Shown here: piece after piece, positions 34,260 to 46,091 of the stretch
How positions within the stretch are numbered: position 1 is the stretch's first letter
Layout of the letters: every line of letters begins with the position of its first letter
From: Monoplex corrugatus
Taxonomy: Eukaryota > Mollusca > Gastropoda > Littorinimorpha > Ranellidae
Assembly: GCA_030674185.1 (NCBI GenBank)
Contig: CM060307.1
Location: 52,105,199 to 52,169,198, forward strand
Length of the DNA stretch: 64,000 nt
Direction of reading: 5' to 3'
Position numbers and translations under genes: made by a program
The notes under the pieces: model-generated
What the model was told of the DNA's origin: nothing
Seen by the model: the letters and a program-made list of their open reading frames with translations, nothing else
The model's database searches: none

Positions 34260-36235
34260 GCGCTTTGATCCAATTTTTCGTAATCCAATTACGAAATCAC
34301 GTTCATATTGTGTCGTCATTTGTTATGATGTCACGTTAGAAAAGTCATTCCAAGCATCATGGCCACATTTAGCATTGGAGAACAGCGCACGTGCATCAAA
34401 ACTGTTTAACAGAGTCCAACTCAAAACGTAAATTCCATGGAACTACGAGACTTCATCAGCATATCTGAATTAGGCGCAGGCTTGTGCCAATTGCTGTGAT
34501 TATTTTACATATTGTTTGGCAATGCACTATACGGTATAACACATATGGAATGGTATAGATCAATCTTGAACGAACTAAAATGCATGATGATGATTGTCCG
34601 CAGACAGCAAATACTGTTTGTAATAGTTTGTTTATGTGTTTGTTTGTTTTTTATAAATGACATCTTCAGAAAATTGGTGTCAGTGCTTTTTCAGAATATC
34701 CCTGAACACATATATTGATTGTTCGTTATACCTTGTTACGCAACCACAAATGATTTGGGTAAAAGAATTCGTTGACTATATCCATAATCCAATCAAAAGA
34801 AAACACTTAAACACGGAACACTTGATCATATGCACCATGTGAACATGGGTTTTGGAGAAGAAGAAAAAAAGAAGAAAACGAAAAATAAGGAAAGAAAGAA
34901 AAATAAAGGAGGATTAACAAAGGCCCATGACAACAAGTAAAGAAAGAAGAGGGCGGAGACAAAAGATGCTCTGTGTACCTAGATGCAACAGAGGATTGTA
35001 GAAAAGTAACAAAAGAAATTCAAAAGCTCAGCGACCAATCTTGGGTATAAGTTGATAAGCGAGTGGAAATGTTCATTTCAGAACGACAGCAAAGAAAATT
35101 CCGAACACAGTACCTTACAGGATACGCCCTGGTTCTGTTCAGTGTCTTTCACATCCTCTTGTAAAGGCTGTCTATAGTTCTGGCCAGTCTCATGAGGCAG
35201 CTGGTATTAGTTATTGTCATGTAAACAATGTCTCCGCTGAAACGGATCGAACGTTGTTACAAGGCACAATGATCCCCGTTTCTGACAGTGACGACAGTCA
35301 GACGCCGTGTCAAGTGCGGGTCTCACATCTTGATGGAAAGTAAAGGTCGGTATACAGGGCAGGATGCAGTCAACAAATAGTTGAAAATAAACAATTCTAA
35401 GTCGATTCCACATCAGTATTTGTTGACAGATATGGTTTTTGAGGGTATCATAGTGAGAAAATGTAGTGTTTTGTAAGTTTATGGCTGTTCCGAATAAATG
35501 TGTGTGTTCGGGGTGTAGCTGCAGTCTGATCTCACCGGTCAAGTTTTGAGCTTTTAAAGATATCAGTTATGTGTGCAGCTGCAGTTCGATCTCACCGGTC
35601 AAGTTATGAGCCTTTACAAATATCAGTCATGTTTGAATAGCATTATCATAACGTGCCATTGAGGATCTGCTGTTTTTGCTTCTAGTTACTGATCATACAT
35701 CAAGTGACAGAAGAAATGTGAGCGTTTCCCATTCTGTTTGACAGAAATTACAATATTCAAAGAAGCTGCTCTTGTCAGCACGATTCTCTGTTGGCTTACT
35801 TGGTATGAGAACCTGGAGCCTAGAGGATCCCAAGATTGATGATAATTGAACATCGGTCTAGTCAGTCTCCTTTCTGGTACAAGACTGTCAGTGCTGTTCG
35901 TAAGTATGTGTGTTGAAAGAAATATGACAGAAAGGATTTGGTAGAGGCAGATCATTGAATGGCAAATGAAGAATGAAAAAATTTATGGATAGAACTTTCG
36001 TAGGGATTGTTCAAGGTCTGCTTTACTCCAGTGGCTTAACTCCACCTTGACAGCCAGAAGAGCAACAGCGACAGTGCTTGGCCAAAGAAGCTGACAGCTG
36101 TGACACGGATGACATTGAGGAAGGCAGTGATGTTCCTCTGTGGTGAGCAAACTGACGTGACCAAATATTGTTCGTGGTGACGGACCAGGCAAATGTCTCT
36201 GTGGTTGTAGAAATAATTCAAACCATGTATTCAAG
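34260..36235. other. Intron, largely unassigned
   Basis: 34,850-35,010 is purine-rich (see the 30.7-32.5 kb entry). 35,510-35,635 is a tandem pair of about 67 bp sharing 'GATCTCACCGGTCAAGTT'. Otherwise no coding or repeat signal is recognised on either strand. Confidence 0.5.
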
Positions 36236-36239
36236 ATAC

Positions 36240-36980
36240 ATTTATGGAACGATTACGAATACTTTTCCTCAACGCAAGATGGCTGAAAAACAAATGTAGG
36301 AGGAAAGCAGTGTTAATATTCTTTAAATTTAAAAATGTGATCTTGTATGTTTTCAAGGAACACACATCTCCAGTAAAGAATCGTCTTTGTGGAAGAAACA
36401 GAAGGGATGGAAACTATTTCATATCCAAACAGCACATAGTCGAATGGAAATAACCGTGATTTCGAAACATTTCTTTGGGAAAACACCACTGTGAAAAAAG
36501 CATATTTTGAATTCTTGTATTATCAATGGAAACGGAAAACACATTCTCAAGGATAGTGGATGTGTATGCCCTGAATGATAGCATAGAAAGATTTTTTAAC
36601 AAGTTGTAGTTCATTCTAGCACAATACAAGCATAAAAATCTCCCAATGACGAATAAGTTTAACCCACAATGGTGCAATAGCCTTGATGTCGTGCCAGATG
36701 AGCCACGCTGTCAGAAAGAAGTCGACAAACTGAAAAAAACTGAGAAAAGCTGCCTTAGTTGATGTATGGAGGTATTTTCATAATAAAGAAAAGAATATAT
36801 GTGGAGCAGACGAAAGCCTTTTGTAGCCTCGACCTCATCTTCACAGATCAAGAAATTATTGAATGCGATGTATCATGTAACTTTTTTTTTAGTAACAACA
36901 CTGATCATAGGGCTGTAACCAGTAAACAAAAAAAGGGAAAACCGGTGCTCCATGTTCCTGGATGCTATTTAGGTCCATAA
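36240..36980 (+). mobile_element. L1/Tx1-like LINE endonuclease remnant
   Basis: The frame opening at 36,244 reads LRILFLNARWLKNKCRRKAV, the start of an APE endonuclease (the '..I.TLNA.GL' strand with its catalytic Asn). A later frame (36,759-36,980) has SLDLIFTDQEII and NTDHRAVTSK, the terminal 'D.I..S......SDH' motif of these nucleases, with the SDH Ser changed to Thr. The middle is frameshifted and shortened. It is sense to the receptor gene. Confidence 0.6.
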
Positions 36981-37244
36981 GAAAAGATTACAAGGATTTC
37001 TTGATGGTATATGTATGAAATTCGATAAATCAAGGACATTGGTCCGTTCTTGTGGAAAATTGCAGATACATAAAATTAGACAGATTAATTTCTTTGGACA
37101 AGCGTGAAATGGCTGAATTTCTGTGGACACGGTCGAAATGGTTGAAATGCAGAAAATATGAATAAATACTGTAGTTTCTTCCACAAAACTATACGTTTTG
37201 TGTTTTATGATCTGTCAGTCGTCAAAGATTTATCTGTGGGTACA

Positions 37245-38800
37245 CTTTCAGGTCATATGTCATAATATTATGCGCTTTCAAGTCGTAGATGTGGTGTGTG
37301 CTTTCAGGTCATAGGTATCATTTGTGCGTTCAGGTTATAGGCGTCATGCGTTCTATCAGGTCGTGGATGTCCTATGTTATTTCAGGTCGTAGGTGTCATT
37401 TGTGCTTTTCTGTCAGGTCGTGGTGTCATATGTGCTTTGCTTTAATTTAAGGTCGTAGGTGTCGTGTGCTTTCAGGTCGTAGGTGTCATATGTGCTTTCA
37501 GGTCGTAGGTGTCATTTGTGCTTTGCTTTCATGTCGTAGGTGTCGTGTGCTTTCAGGTCGTGTCGTAGGTGTCCTGTGTTTTCAGGTTGTAGGTGTCATA
37601 TTTGCTTTTAGGTTGTAGATGTCATAAGTGCTTTTAGGTTGTAAGTGTCATATGTGCTTTCAGGTCGTAGGTGTCATATGTGCTTTTAGTTTGTAGGTGT
37701 CATATGTGCTTTTAGTTTGTAGGTGTCATATGTGCTTTCAGGTTGTAGGTGTCATATGTGCTTTCAGGTCGTAGGTGTCATATGTGCTTTTAGTTTGTAG
37801 GTGTCATAAGTGCTTTTAGTTTGTAGGTGTCATATGTGCTTTCAGGTTGTAGGTGTCATAAGTGCTTTTAGTTTGTAGGTGTCATATGTGCTTTCAGGTT
37901 GTAGGTGTCATAAGTGCTTTTAGTTTGTAGGTGTCATATGTGCTTTCAGGTTGTAGGTGTCATAAGTGCTTTTAGTTTGTAGGTGTCGTATGTGCTTTCA
38001 GGCTGTAGGTGTCATATGGGCTTTTAGTTTGTAGGTGTCATATGTGCTTTCAGGTTGTAGGTGTCATAAGTGCTTTCAGGTTGTAGATGTCATAAGTGCT
38101 TTCAGGTTGTAGGTGTCATATGGCTTTAGTTGTAGTGTGTATGTGCTTTCAGTGTGGGTCATAATGTTTCAGTGTATGTCATATGTGCTTAGTGTAGGTC
38201 ATATGTGCTTTCAGGTTGTAGGTGTCTTGTGCTTCAGATCGTAGGTGTCTATGTGCTTTCAGGTTGTAGTGTCTGTGCTTTCAGATGTGTGTCATATGTG
38301 CTTCAGGTTGTAGGTGTCGTGTGCTTTAGTTTCGTAGGTGTCATATGTGCTTTCAGGTTGTAGGTGTCGTGTGCTTTCAGTTGTAGGTGTCATATGTGCT
38401 TTCAGGTTGTAGTGTGTCATAAGTGCTTTTTAGTTTGTAGGTGTCATATGTGCTTTCAGGTTGTAGGTGTCGTATGTGCTTTCAGGTCGTAGGTGTCATT
38501 TGTGCTTTGCTTTCAGGTCGTAGGTGTCGTGTGCTTTCAGGTCGTAGGTGTCATATGTGCTGTCAGGTTGTAGGTGTCATAAGTGCTTTTAGGTTGTAAG
38601 TGTCATAAGTGCGTTTAGGTTGTAAGTGTCATATGTGCTTTCAGGTTGTAGGTGTCATATGTGCTTTTAGGCTGTAGGTGTCATTTGTGCTTTCAGGTCG
38701 TAGATGTCGCACGCACTTTCGGATCGTGGGTATCGTGTGTGTTTTCGGGTTATATGCATCATACGCTTTTCAAATCATAGGTGTCATGTGCGGCTTCAGG
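37245..38800. repeat. Satellite block 1, 26-bp unit
   Basis: About 55-60 copies of a 26-bp unit, GGTGTCATATGTG + CTTTCAGGTTGTA, with TCGTA/TTGTA, ATATG/ATAAG and TTTCAG/TTTTAG variants. 38,130-38,300 is rich in short deletions. Some units gain an extra 'CTTTG'. Each half is 13 bp. Towards 38,800 the units diverge and pass into the 39-bp type. Confidence 0.93.
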
Positions 38801-38963
38801 TCGTGTCATTACCTTTTCAGGTCACATATGTCATGTGCACTTTCGGGCCATAAGCATCATGTTCATTTTCATGTGCAGTTTCAGATCATATGCGTCATTG
38901 CATTGTCAGGTCATGCTTTCACATCATATGCGTCAGTACATTGTCAGGTCATGCTTTCAGATA
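38800..38963. repeat. Satellite block 2, 5' part (39-bp unit)
   Basis: Degenerate units become 39-bp type ('CATTGTCAGGTCATG' + 'CTTTCA...') by about 38,890. The array is broken at ...CTTTCAGATA (38,963) by a LINE and resumes at 40,120. Confidence 0.85.
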
Positions 38964-39913
38964 ACTCGCACCACTGAGTGTTACTCAGACATTAAGAACT
39001 GGATGACGTTCAACAAACTTCAGCTTAATGACGACAAGACAGAAGCTATCCTCATTGGCACCCGTCAGAAACTTTCTCAGCTGCCTCCTCTTTCTCTCCC
39101 ATTATGTAACACATCAGTCCCAATTTCTGATTCAGCTAAAATCCTTGGTGTCTGCATTGACTCTACCCTCTCCATGAACAACTTTGTTTCTCAAACTGCC
39201 AGATCTTGCTACTATCATCTCCATCGTATAAGGCTGATCAGGAAGTATCTCTCTGTCGAAACAACTGCAAAACTCGTTCTCTCCTTCATAATGTCTCGCA
39301 TTGACTATTGCAATTCACTCCTGTCTGGTCTTCCTGCCTCCACCATTCACATCCTACAGCGCATTCAAAACAATGCTGTACGCCTTGTACTCAAAAAGAA
39401 AAAAGCTGACCACATATCTCCTCTCCTGGCACAACTTCACTGGCTCCCTGTATCAAAGCGCATACAGTACAAACTGGACACCATGTGCTACAAAAGCCTC
39501 AATAACGCAGCCCCCGATTACCTGTCAAGCCTACTTGAGATCTATCTTCCCTCATGTACCCTCCGCTCTGCCTCCGATCCTCTGACTTTTCGCTTTCCAC
39601 GCACTAAGCTCAATACCTATAGTCCACGAGCCTTCTCTGTTTCTGGTCCACTCTCCTGGAACAAACTTCCTCTCTCAGTCCGTCAGCAACCTATTTTTGT
39701 CTCCTTCAAGTCCGCTCTCAAAACTCACCTTTTCTCCTCTGCATAAAATCCTGACCTCACTCAATCCCCCCTCTGTAGCCTGTCTCCACTCGGAGGGGAA
39801 TCACATTTTTAATATATATTTGTATATATATGCTCTCTATAATTTTCCATTGCTTTTATTCTTGCTTTTATTGCTTTTATTCTTTCTCCCCATTTATAGC
39901 CATGCGTGTGTGT

Positions 39914-39999
<86 letters not shown>

Positions 40000-40119
40000 C
40001 GTGTGTGTGCGTGCGTGCGTGAGTGCGTGCTTGCGTGTGTGTCTGCTTCAGCGCTTAGATTTGATTTTATCAAGATTTTGCGCTATATAAATATTGTAAT
40101 TATTATTATTATTATTATT
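38964..40119 (+). mobile_element. 5'-truncated non-LTR retrotransposon (LINE-B) inside satellite
   Basis: Inserted in the 39-bp array. Starting near ACTCGCACCACTGAG, it has an open frame to a TAA at 39,744 (KLQLNDDKTEAILIGT, MSRIDYCNSLLSGL, RLVLKKKKADHISPLL, then FKSALKTHLFSSA). This is the reverse-transcriptase thumb and C-terminal region of a CR1/jockey-type LINE. The 3' UTR carries a (GT)n tract and ends TTGCGCTATATAAATATTG then (ATT)n. The roughly 255 codons have no stop or frameshift, so the insertion is young relative to the other LINE remnants. No unambiguous target duplication is seen; the host satellite is cut between ATA and ATAGGCGTC. Confidence 0.88.
39908..40030. repeat. (GT)n microsatellite within LINE-B 3' UTR
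   Basis: GT and GTGC units lie between the LINE-B stop codon and its terminal 'GCGCTATATAAAT' motif. The tract therefore belongs to the element or grew inside it. Confidence 0.93.
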
Positions 40120-43100
40120 ATAGGCGTCATGTACATTGTCAGGTCATGCTTTCAGATAATAGGCGTCATGTACATTGTCAGGTCATGCTTTCAGATAATA
40201 GGCGTCATGTACATTGTCAGGTCATGCTTTCAGATAATAGGCGTCATGTGCATTGTCAGGTCATGCTTTCCGATAATAGGCGTCATGTGCATTGTCAGTC
40301 ATGTTTTCAGGTAATATGCGTCATGTGCATTGTCAGGTCATGCTTTCAGGTAATATGCGTCATGTGCATTGTCAGGTCATTATTTCAGATAATAGGCGTC
40401 ATGTACATTGTCAGATCTTCTTTAGATGATAGGCGCCATGTGCATTGTCAGGTCATACTTTCAGATAATAGGCGTCATGTACATTGTCATGTCATTTTTT
40501 CAGATAATAGGCGTCACATTGTCAGGTCATTCTCTTAGATAATAGGTGTCATGTACATTGTCAGGTCATGCTTTCAGATAATAGGCGTCATGTACATTGT
40601 CAGGTCATTTTTTCAGATAATAGGCGTCATTGTACATTGTCAGATCATGCTTTCAGATAATGGGCGTCATGTACATTGTCAGGTCATGCTTTCAGATAAT
40701 AGGCGTCATGTACATTGTCGGGCCATTTTTTCAGATAATAGGCGTCATGTGCATTGTCAAGTCATGCTTTCGGATAATAGGCGTCGTGTGCATTGTCAGG
40801 TCATGCTTTCAGATAATAGGCGTCATGTACATTGTCAGGTCATGCTTTCAGATAATAGGCGTCGTGTGCGTTGTCAGGTCATGCTTTCAGATAATAGGCG
40901 TCATGTGCATTGTTAGGTCATGCTTTCGGTAATACGTGTCATGTGCATTGTCAGGTCATGCTTTTAGATAATAGGCGTTTTGTGTATTGTCAGGTCATTC
41001 TTTCAGATAATAGGTGTCATGTGCATTATCAGGTCATGCTTTCAGGTAATAGGCGTCATGTGCATTGTCAGGTCATGCTTTCAGATAATAGGCGTCATGT
41101 GCTTTGTCAGGTCATGCTTTCAGATAATAGGTGTCATGTGCATTGTCAGGTTATGCTTTCAGATAATAGGCGTCATGTGCATTGTCAGGTTATGCTTTCA
41201 GATAATAGGCGTCATGTGCATTGTCAGGTCATGCTTTCAGATAATAGGCGTCATGTGCTTTGTCAGGTCATTTTTTCAGGTAATAGGCGTCATGTGCATT
41301 GTCAGGTCATGCTTTCAGGTAATACGTGTCATGTGCATTGTCAGGTCATGTTTTCAGGTAATAGGCGTCATGTGCATTGTCAGGTCATTATTTCAGATAA
41401 TAGGCGTCATGTACACTGTTAGGTCATTCTTTCAGATAATAGGCGTCATGTACATTGTCAGGCCATGCTTTCAGATAATAGGCGTCATGTACATTGTCAG
41501 GTCATGCTTTCAGATAATAGGCGTCATGTGCATTGTCAGGTCATGCTTTCCGATAATAGGCGTCATGTGCATTGTCAGTCATGTTTTCAGGTAATATGCG
41601 TCATGTGCATTGTCAGGTCATGCTTTCAGGTAATATGCGTCATGTGCATTGTCAGGTCATGCTTTCAGATAATAGGCGTCATGTACATTGTCAGGTCTTC
41701 TTTTAGATGATAGGCGCCATGTGCATTGTCAGGTCATACTTTCAGATAATAGGCGTCACATTGTCAAGTCATTCTCTTAGATAATAGGTGTCATGTACAT
41801 TGTCAGGTCATGCTTTCAGATAATAGGCGTCATGTACATTGTCAGGTCATTTTTCAGATAATAGGCGTCATTGTACATTGTCAGGTCATACTTTCAGATG
41901 ATAGGCTCTATGTACATTGTCAGGTCATACTTTCAGATGATAGGCGTCATGTACATTGTCAGGTCATGCTTTCAGATAATAGGCGTCATGTACATTGTCA
42001 GGTCATTTTTTCAGATAATAGGCGTCATTGTACATTGTCAGGTCATGATTTCAGATGATAGGCGTCATGTACATTGTCGGGCCATTTTTTCAGATAATAG
42101 GCGTTATGTGCATTGTCAGGTCATGCTTTCGGATAATAGGCGTCATGTGCATTGTCAGGTCATGCTTTCGGGTAATACGTGTCATGTGCATTGTCAGGTC
42201 ATGCTTTCGGATAATAGGCTTCATGTGCATTGTTAGGTCATGCTTTCAGATAATAGGCGTCATATACATTGTCAGGTCATGCTTTCAGATAATGGGCGTC
42301 GTGTGCGTTGTCAGGTCATGCTTTCAGATAATAGGCGTCATGTGCATTGTTAGGTCATGCTTTCGGGTAATACGTGTCATGTGCATTGTCAGGTCATGCT
42401 TTTAGATAATAGGCGTCATGTGTATTGTCAGGTCATTCTTTCAGAGAATAGGCGTCATGTGCATTGTCAGGTCATGCTTTCAGATAATAGGCGTCATGTA
42501 CATTGTCAGGTCATTCTTTCAGATGATAGGCGCCATGTGCATTGTCAGGTCATGCTTTCAGATAATAGGCGTCATGTGCTTTGTCAGGTCATGCTTTCAG
42601 ATAATAGGCGTCATGTGCATTGTCAGGTCATGCTTTCAGATAATAGGCGTCATGTGCTTTGTCAGGTCAATTTTTCAGGTAATAGGCGTCATGTGCATTG
42701 TCAGGTCATGCTTTCAGGTAATACGTGTCATGTGCATTGTCAGGTCATGTTTTCAGGTAATAGGCGTCATGTGCATTATCAGGTCATACTTTCAGATAAT
42801 AGGCGTCATGTACATTGTCAGGTCATTATTTCAGATAATAGGCGTCATGTACACTGTTAGGTCATTCTTTCAGATAATAGGCGTCATGTACATTGTCAGG
42901 CCATGCTTTCAGATAATAGGCGTCATGTGCATTGTCAGGTCATGCTTTCATATAATAGGCGTCATGTACATTGTCAGGTCATGCTTTCAGATAATAGGCG
43001 TCATGTGCATTGTCAGGTCATGCTTCCAGATAATAGGCGTTTTGTGCATTGTCAGGTCATTCTTTCAGATAATAGGCGTTTTGTGCATTGTCAGGTCATG

Positions 43101-43500
43101 CTTCCAGATAATAGGCGTTTTGTGCATTGTCAGGTCATGCTTTCAGAAGAGATGGCATGTGCATTGTCAGGTCATGCTTTGAAATCATAGACTTCATGTG
43201 CATTGTCAGGTCATGCTTTGAGATCATAATATCTTATGCATTGCCAGATCATGCTTTGAGATCATAGGTATCTTATGCATTGTCAGGTCATGCTTTGAGA
43301 TCATAGGTATCTTATGCATTGTCAGGTCATGCTTTCAAACTATAGGCTTTATGTACATTGTCAGGTCATGCTTTCGGATCAGACTTTCATATCATAGTAT
43401 CATGTAAATTGTCAGGTGATGATTTCAAGCTGCAGACGCCATGTGCTCTTTCAAGTCGTAGGTGTCGTGCACTTATAGGTTATAGGTGTCATATGCATTT
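40120..43500. repeat. Satellite block 2, main part (39-bp unit)
   Basis: About 80-87 copies of GGCGTCATGTGCA + TTGTCAGGTCATG + CTTTCAGATAATA. Because 39 is divisible by three, two frames stay open for long stretches (13-residue repeats around HCQVMLSDNRR and CIVRSCFQIIG). The shared indels and substitutions show higher-order duplication with offsets of about 1,280, 1,359 and 1,438 bp. From 43,145 on, units diverge ('GAGATCATAGGTATCTTATG'). Confidence 0.95.
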
Positions 43501-43619
43501 TCGGGACACCCAGGTTGAGAAAGTTGAATGAAACACGAATTTACATTGGTTCCTTCACTGATTTGCAATACACTTTATGCAAAATCAGTTTTTCCGTAGG
43601 CACGAGATAAAGGTAAAAG

Positions 43620-43900
43620 ATAAAGAACTGCCCATGATCCTGAGGTTGTAGTGGAAAGTGAAATCCGAAGGTAGAGATCTCAACTGTTCCGGAGACAGCA
43701 TAATTAGTATGACGGCCATCTCCTCTCCCTCGCTTCTTTACCTTACCAAACTCTGTTTCAGTCTCAGTTTCAAGATAAAGTTTCTGCGTTTGTATGACCT
43801 TACCTATTGTTGAACAGGTTCAGGTAAACATTTACAGCTGGTTGGACAGGCGGAACACACATAGTTTTTCTCGATCCAGACTGGAACTCATGTAGACAAA
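43620..43900 (+). repeat. SINE-like family 3, copy c
   Basis: 'CCCATGATCCTGAGGTTGT', 'GACGGCCATCTCCTC', 'TTTACAGCTGGTTGGACAGG' align in order with copies at 22,150 and 23,285. Nothing is recognised at 43,905-44,300. Confidence 0.55.
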
Positions 43901-44311
43901 TTGGAAGCTAAGAGCTCTATCTTCCCGCAAACCAGCTCTTGTAGACGCAAAATGCAGTCGTAGTGGAAAATACGATCGTTTAGAAGACAAAAAATTTTTA
44001 ACGGATTGTCAAGAATAGTGTACACTGATCGCTCTTTATCGAACAGGAATCGTCAGTCAGTTCTGGACACACATTCTGTATAATTGAAGAATGGCGCTGT
44101 AATTGCTTTATAACTGAATTAACCGAACATGGCGAACTTTCTGAGAAGTTGGAACTATTAGCAAAGTTTGGTCGTCCTGTTTTTTGATTGTCCTGGAAAG
44201 TGAAGATTACAGTTGTGACATGATCATCGTTTGTTTCATTCGTTCTTTGTCTGTGTTCATCTGTGACCCAGTTGCTGCTTGCTCGTATGGCAGTGTGTCT
44301 TTTTCTTTCAG

Positions 44312-44440
44312 ATCCTGAGGAAAGTGAGAAAGCGTCACTCTCGCGATGAGATGAACTACTATCTTAGCGTGAGAAGTATGTCGAACACTCGCAGGTGCAC
44401 GTCTCTTCTTACCTCAGTCTGTTCGTTTTTGTCACAGTGA
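44312..44440 (+). CDS. Candidate alternative receptor C-tail exon
   Basis: A strong acceptor (TGTCTTTTTCTTTCAG, ends 44,311) precedes a phase-0 frame ILRKVRKRHSRDEMNYY then LSVRSMSNTR. It could end at CAG|GTGCAC (44,394, a weak donor) or read through RCTSLLTSVCSFLSQ to TGA at 44,438-44,440. After TM7 (NGE), with or without the 30,180 microexon, it would give a basic, amphipathic helix-8-like segment and a Ser/Thr-rich tail. If spliced at 44,394 into the 52,465 exon the frame meets TGA after five codons, ending the tail early. The exon is therefore an alternative to the 52-kb tail, not an extra in-frame insert. There is no homologue from memory; a spurious exon is possible. Confidence 0.5.
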   Translation: MLRKVRKRHSRDEMNYYLSVRSMSNTRRCTSLLTSVCSFLSQ

Positions 44441-44590
44441 TGTATTCCTCCTCTTCCTCCTCTTCCTCCTTTCCTCCTCCTCCTCCTGATTCTCCTCCTC
44501 ATCTCCCTTTTTCATCCTCTTCCTTCTCTGTTCTTCCTCCTCCTTCTTCTCTTTTCCTCCTTTTGCTCTTCCTGTCGTATCACTCCAATG
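44440..44590. repeat. CTC/CTT-rich tract
   Basis: Imperfect TCC/TTC triplets on the sense strand. 44,600-45,590 is AT-rich with an ATT/ATC patch near 45,003-45,090 and nothing else recognised. Confidence 0.85.
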
Positions 44591-45595
44591 TTTCTCTTCA
44601 TGTTCCATCGATCGTTCCATCTCTGTTGTGTTTTATAGTGTTGTGGAACTGAATAATCTTCAGGGGTCCTATTTGTTCAAACTGTAGTTATTTTGACTTT
44701 TTTTCGTGGCTCACGGCTTTCAGTTCTACCCGTACTGCTGTGGCCCATGAAAGTTCTTACGTTGGTCTTGTTCCCATAATTCCTACTCTTTGTCTTATTT
44801 CGTTAATCCCAACTTGTTTTGTTTTGTCTTGTTTCTAGACTCTTCCTTTTTCGTTTAATTCCTAAACTTGTCTTGTTTCGGTAATTCCTAATTTTGTTGT
44901 GGTAATTCCTAAACTTGTCTTGTATCGTTGATTAAGTGTGCACTGTCTTTCCGTTTTCGTGTGTTTCTAATTTATAAACTGTTCAAACAGTCTTTTCAAT
45001 TAACATCATCATCATCTTTGTCATTATTGTTATTATTGTTGCTTTGTTGGTAATGACGATGTTAATGTTTAATTGATGATTATTATTTATTCATATATCT
45101 GTGTATTCATTTGTTTATTTGTTTTGTGCACTGTCATTTTTCATTAAACGTAGCACTGTAGTCTGATTTTGTTTCCATTTCAGACGAAAAAATTGAGAGA
45201 ATGTAGATTGATACGAAACTCTGTCATGCTTTACATAATGCAAGAACTCGTATTATACAGACAAACGTTTATTTTCTGACGAAAGTCAGGCCTTCTGTTT
45301 TATTTCTTTAATAATGATAAAAAAAAAAAGACATATTGCCTCATCTCCTTAGAGCCCTAAGCAATTTACGAAGACATAAGTGACAGAGGCAGACAAACGT
45401 ACAGCAAATATCTATCAAGCCCTACCGCTGCGAATAAAGAGACGAACAGCAAAGCTTACAGTGTTAAAGAAGCAATGAAAAATAAATTATAACACAGTTA
45501 AACAAGTACGACCACATTGTCAGTCACTGATGCAACGACTGTGGCAACGATTAAAATAGTATATCAAATCATACGCTTTTACATGTACAAAGCAA

Positions 45596-45600
<5 letters not shown>

Positions 45601-45690
<90 letters not shown>

Positions 45691-45700
45691 CTCGCTCTCT
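45601..45700. repeat. (TC)n microsatellite
   Basis: About 45 uninterrupted TC units, followed by a short CA/CG patch at 45,815-45,890. Confidence 0.95.
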
Positions 45701-46091
45701 CTCTTGCACGCAAGCACGTACAAATATTGGTACTCCACAAAACACATACATGCATGAGTGGGCATATGCATAAACATACACACCAAATACTTTCTCGTTC
45801 ATACACAATTACAGACAGGCACACACACACGCACGCGTACGCACATTTACATACGCATACAGGCGCGCCCGCGTGCACACGCACACACGTACATACAGAG
45901 AGAAAGAGATTATAGTTGAAAAATATCTATATACGCAAAAGGGCATTTACTTACGTCGTTCCAAGAAACTTCTTATTTGTAAACGCCGTGTGCATTTAAA
46001 TATGACATAATTGGGCTGATTATACGACCAAAATATAGTGAAGATCCTTCGGTAAATATCTCAGTTGGGAATCCTTGATCGGCACTTTCAT

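Noticed and set aside
40146..43190. Long open frames of up to 254 codons with 13-residue repeats
   Set aside because: They arise because the satellite unit is 39 bp. Two frames are open at once, and frames break at indels between units. There is no start context, splice structure or domain.
40120..43500. CRISPR-like regular repeats
   Set aside because: Units are contiguous with no unique spacers, and the context is a eukaryotic intron. This is a tandem satellite.
44312..44394. Exon 44,312 as a duplicate of the TM5/ICL3 exon (both 83 bp, phases 0 to 2, ending S-N-x-R)
   Set aside because: The protein lacks a TM5 helix and the conserved CN-ILR motif, so equal size and phase look coincidental.
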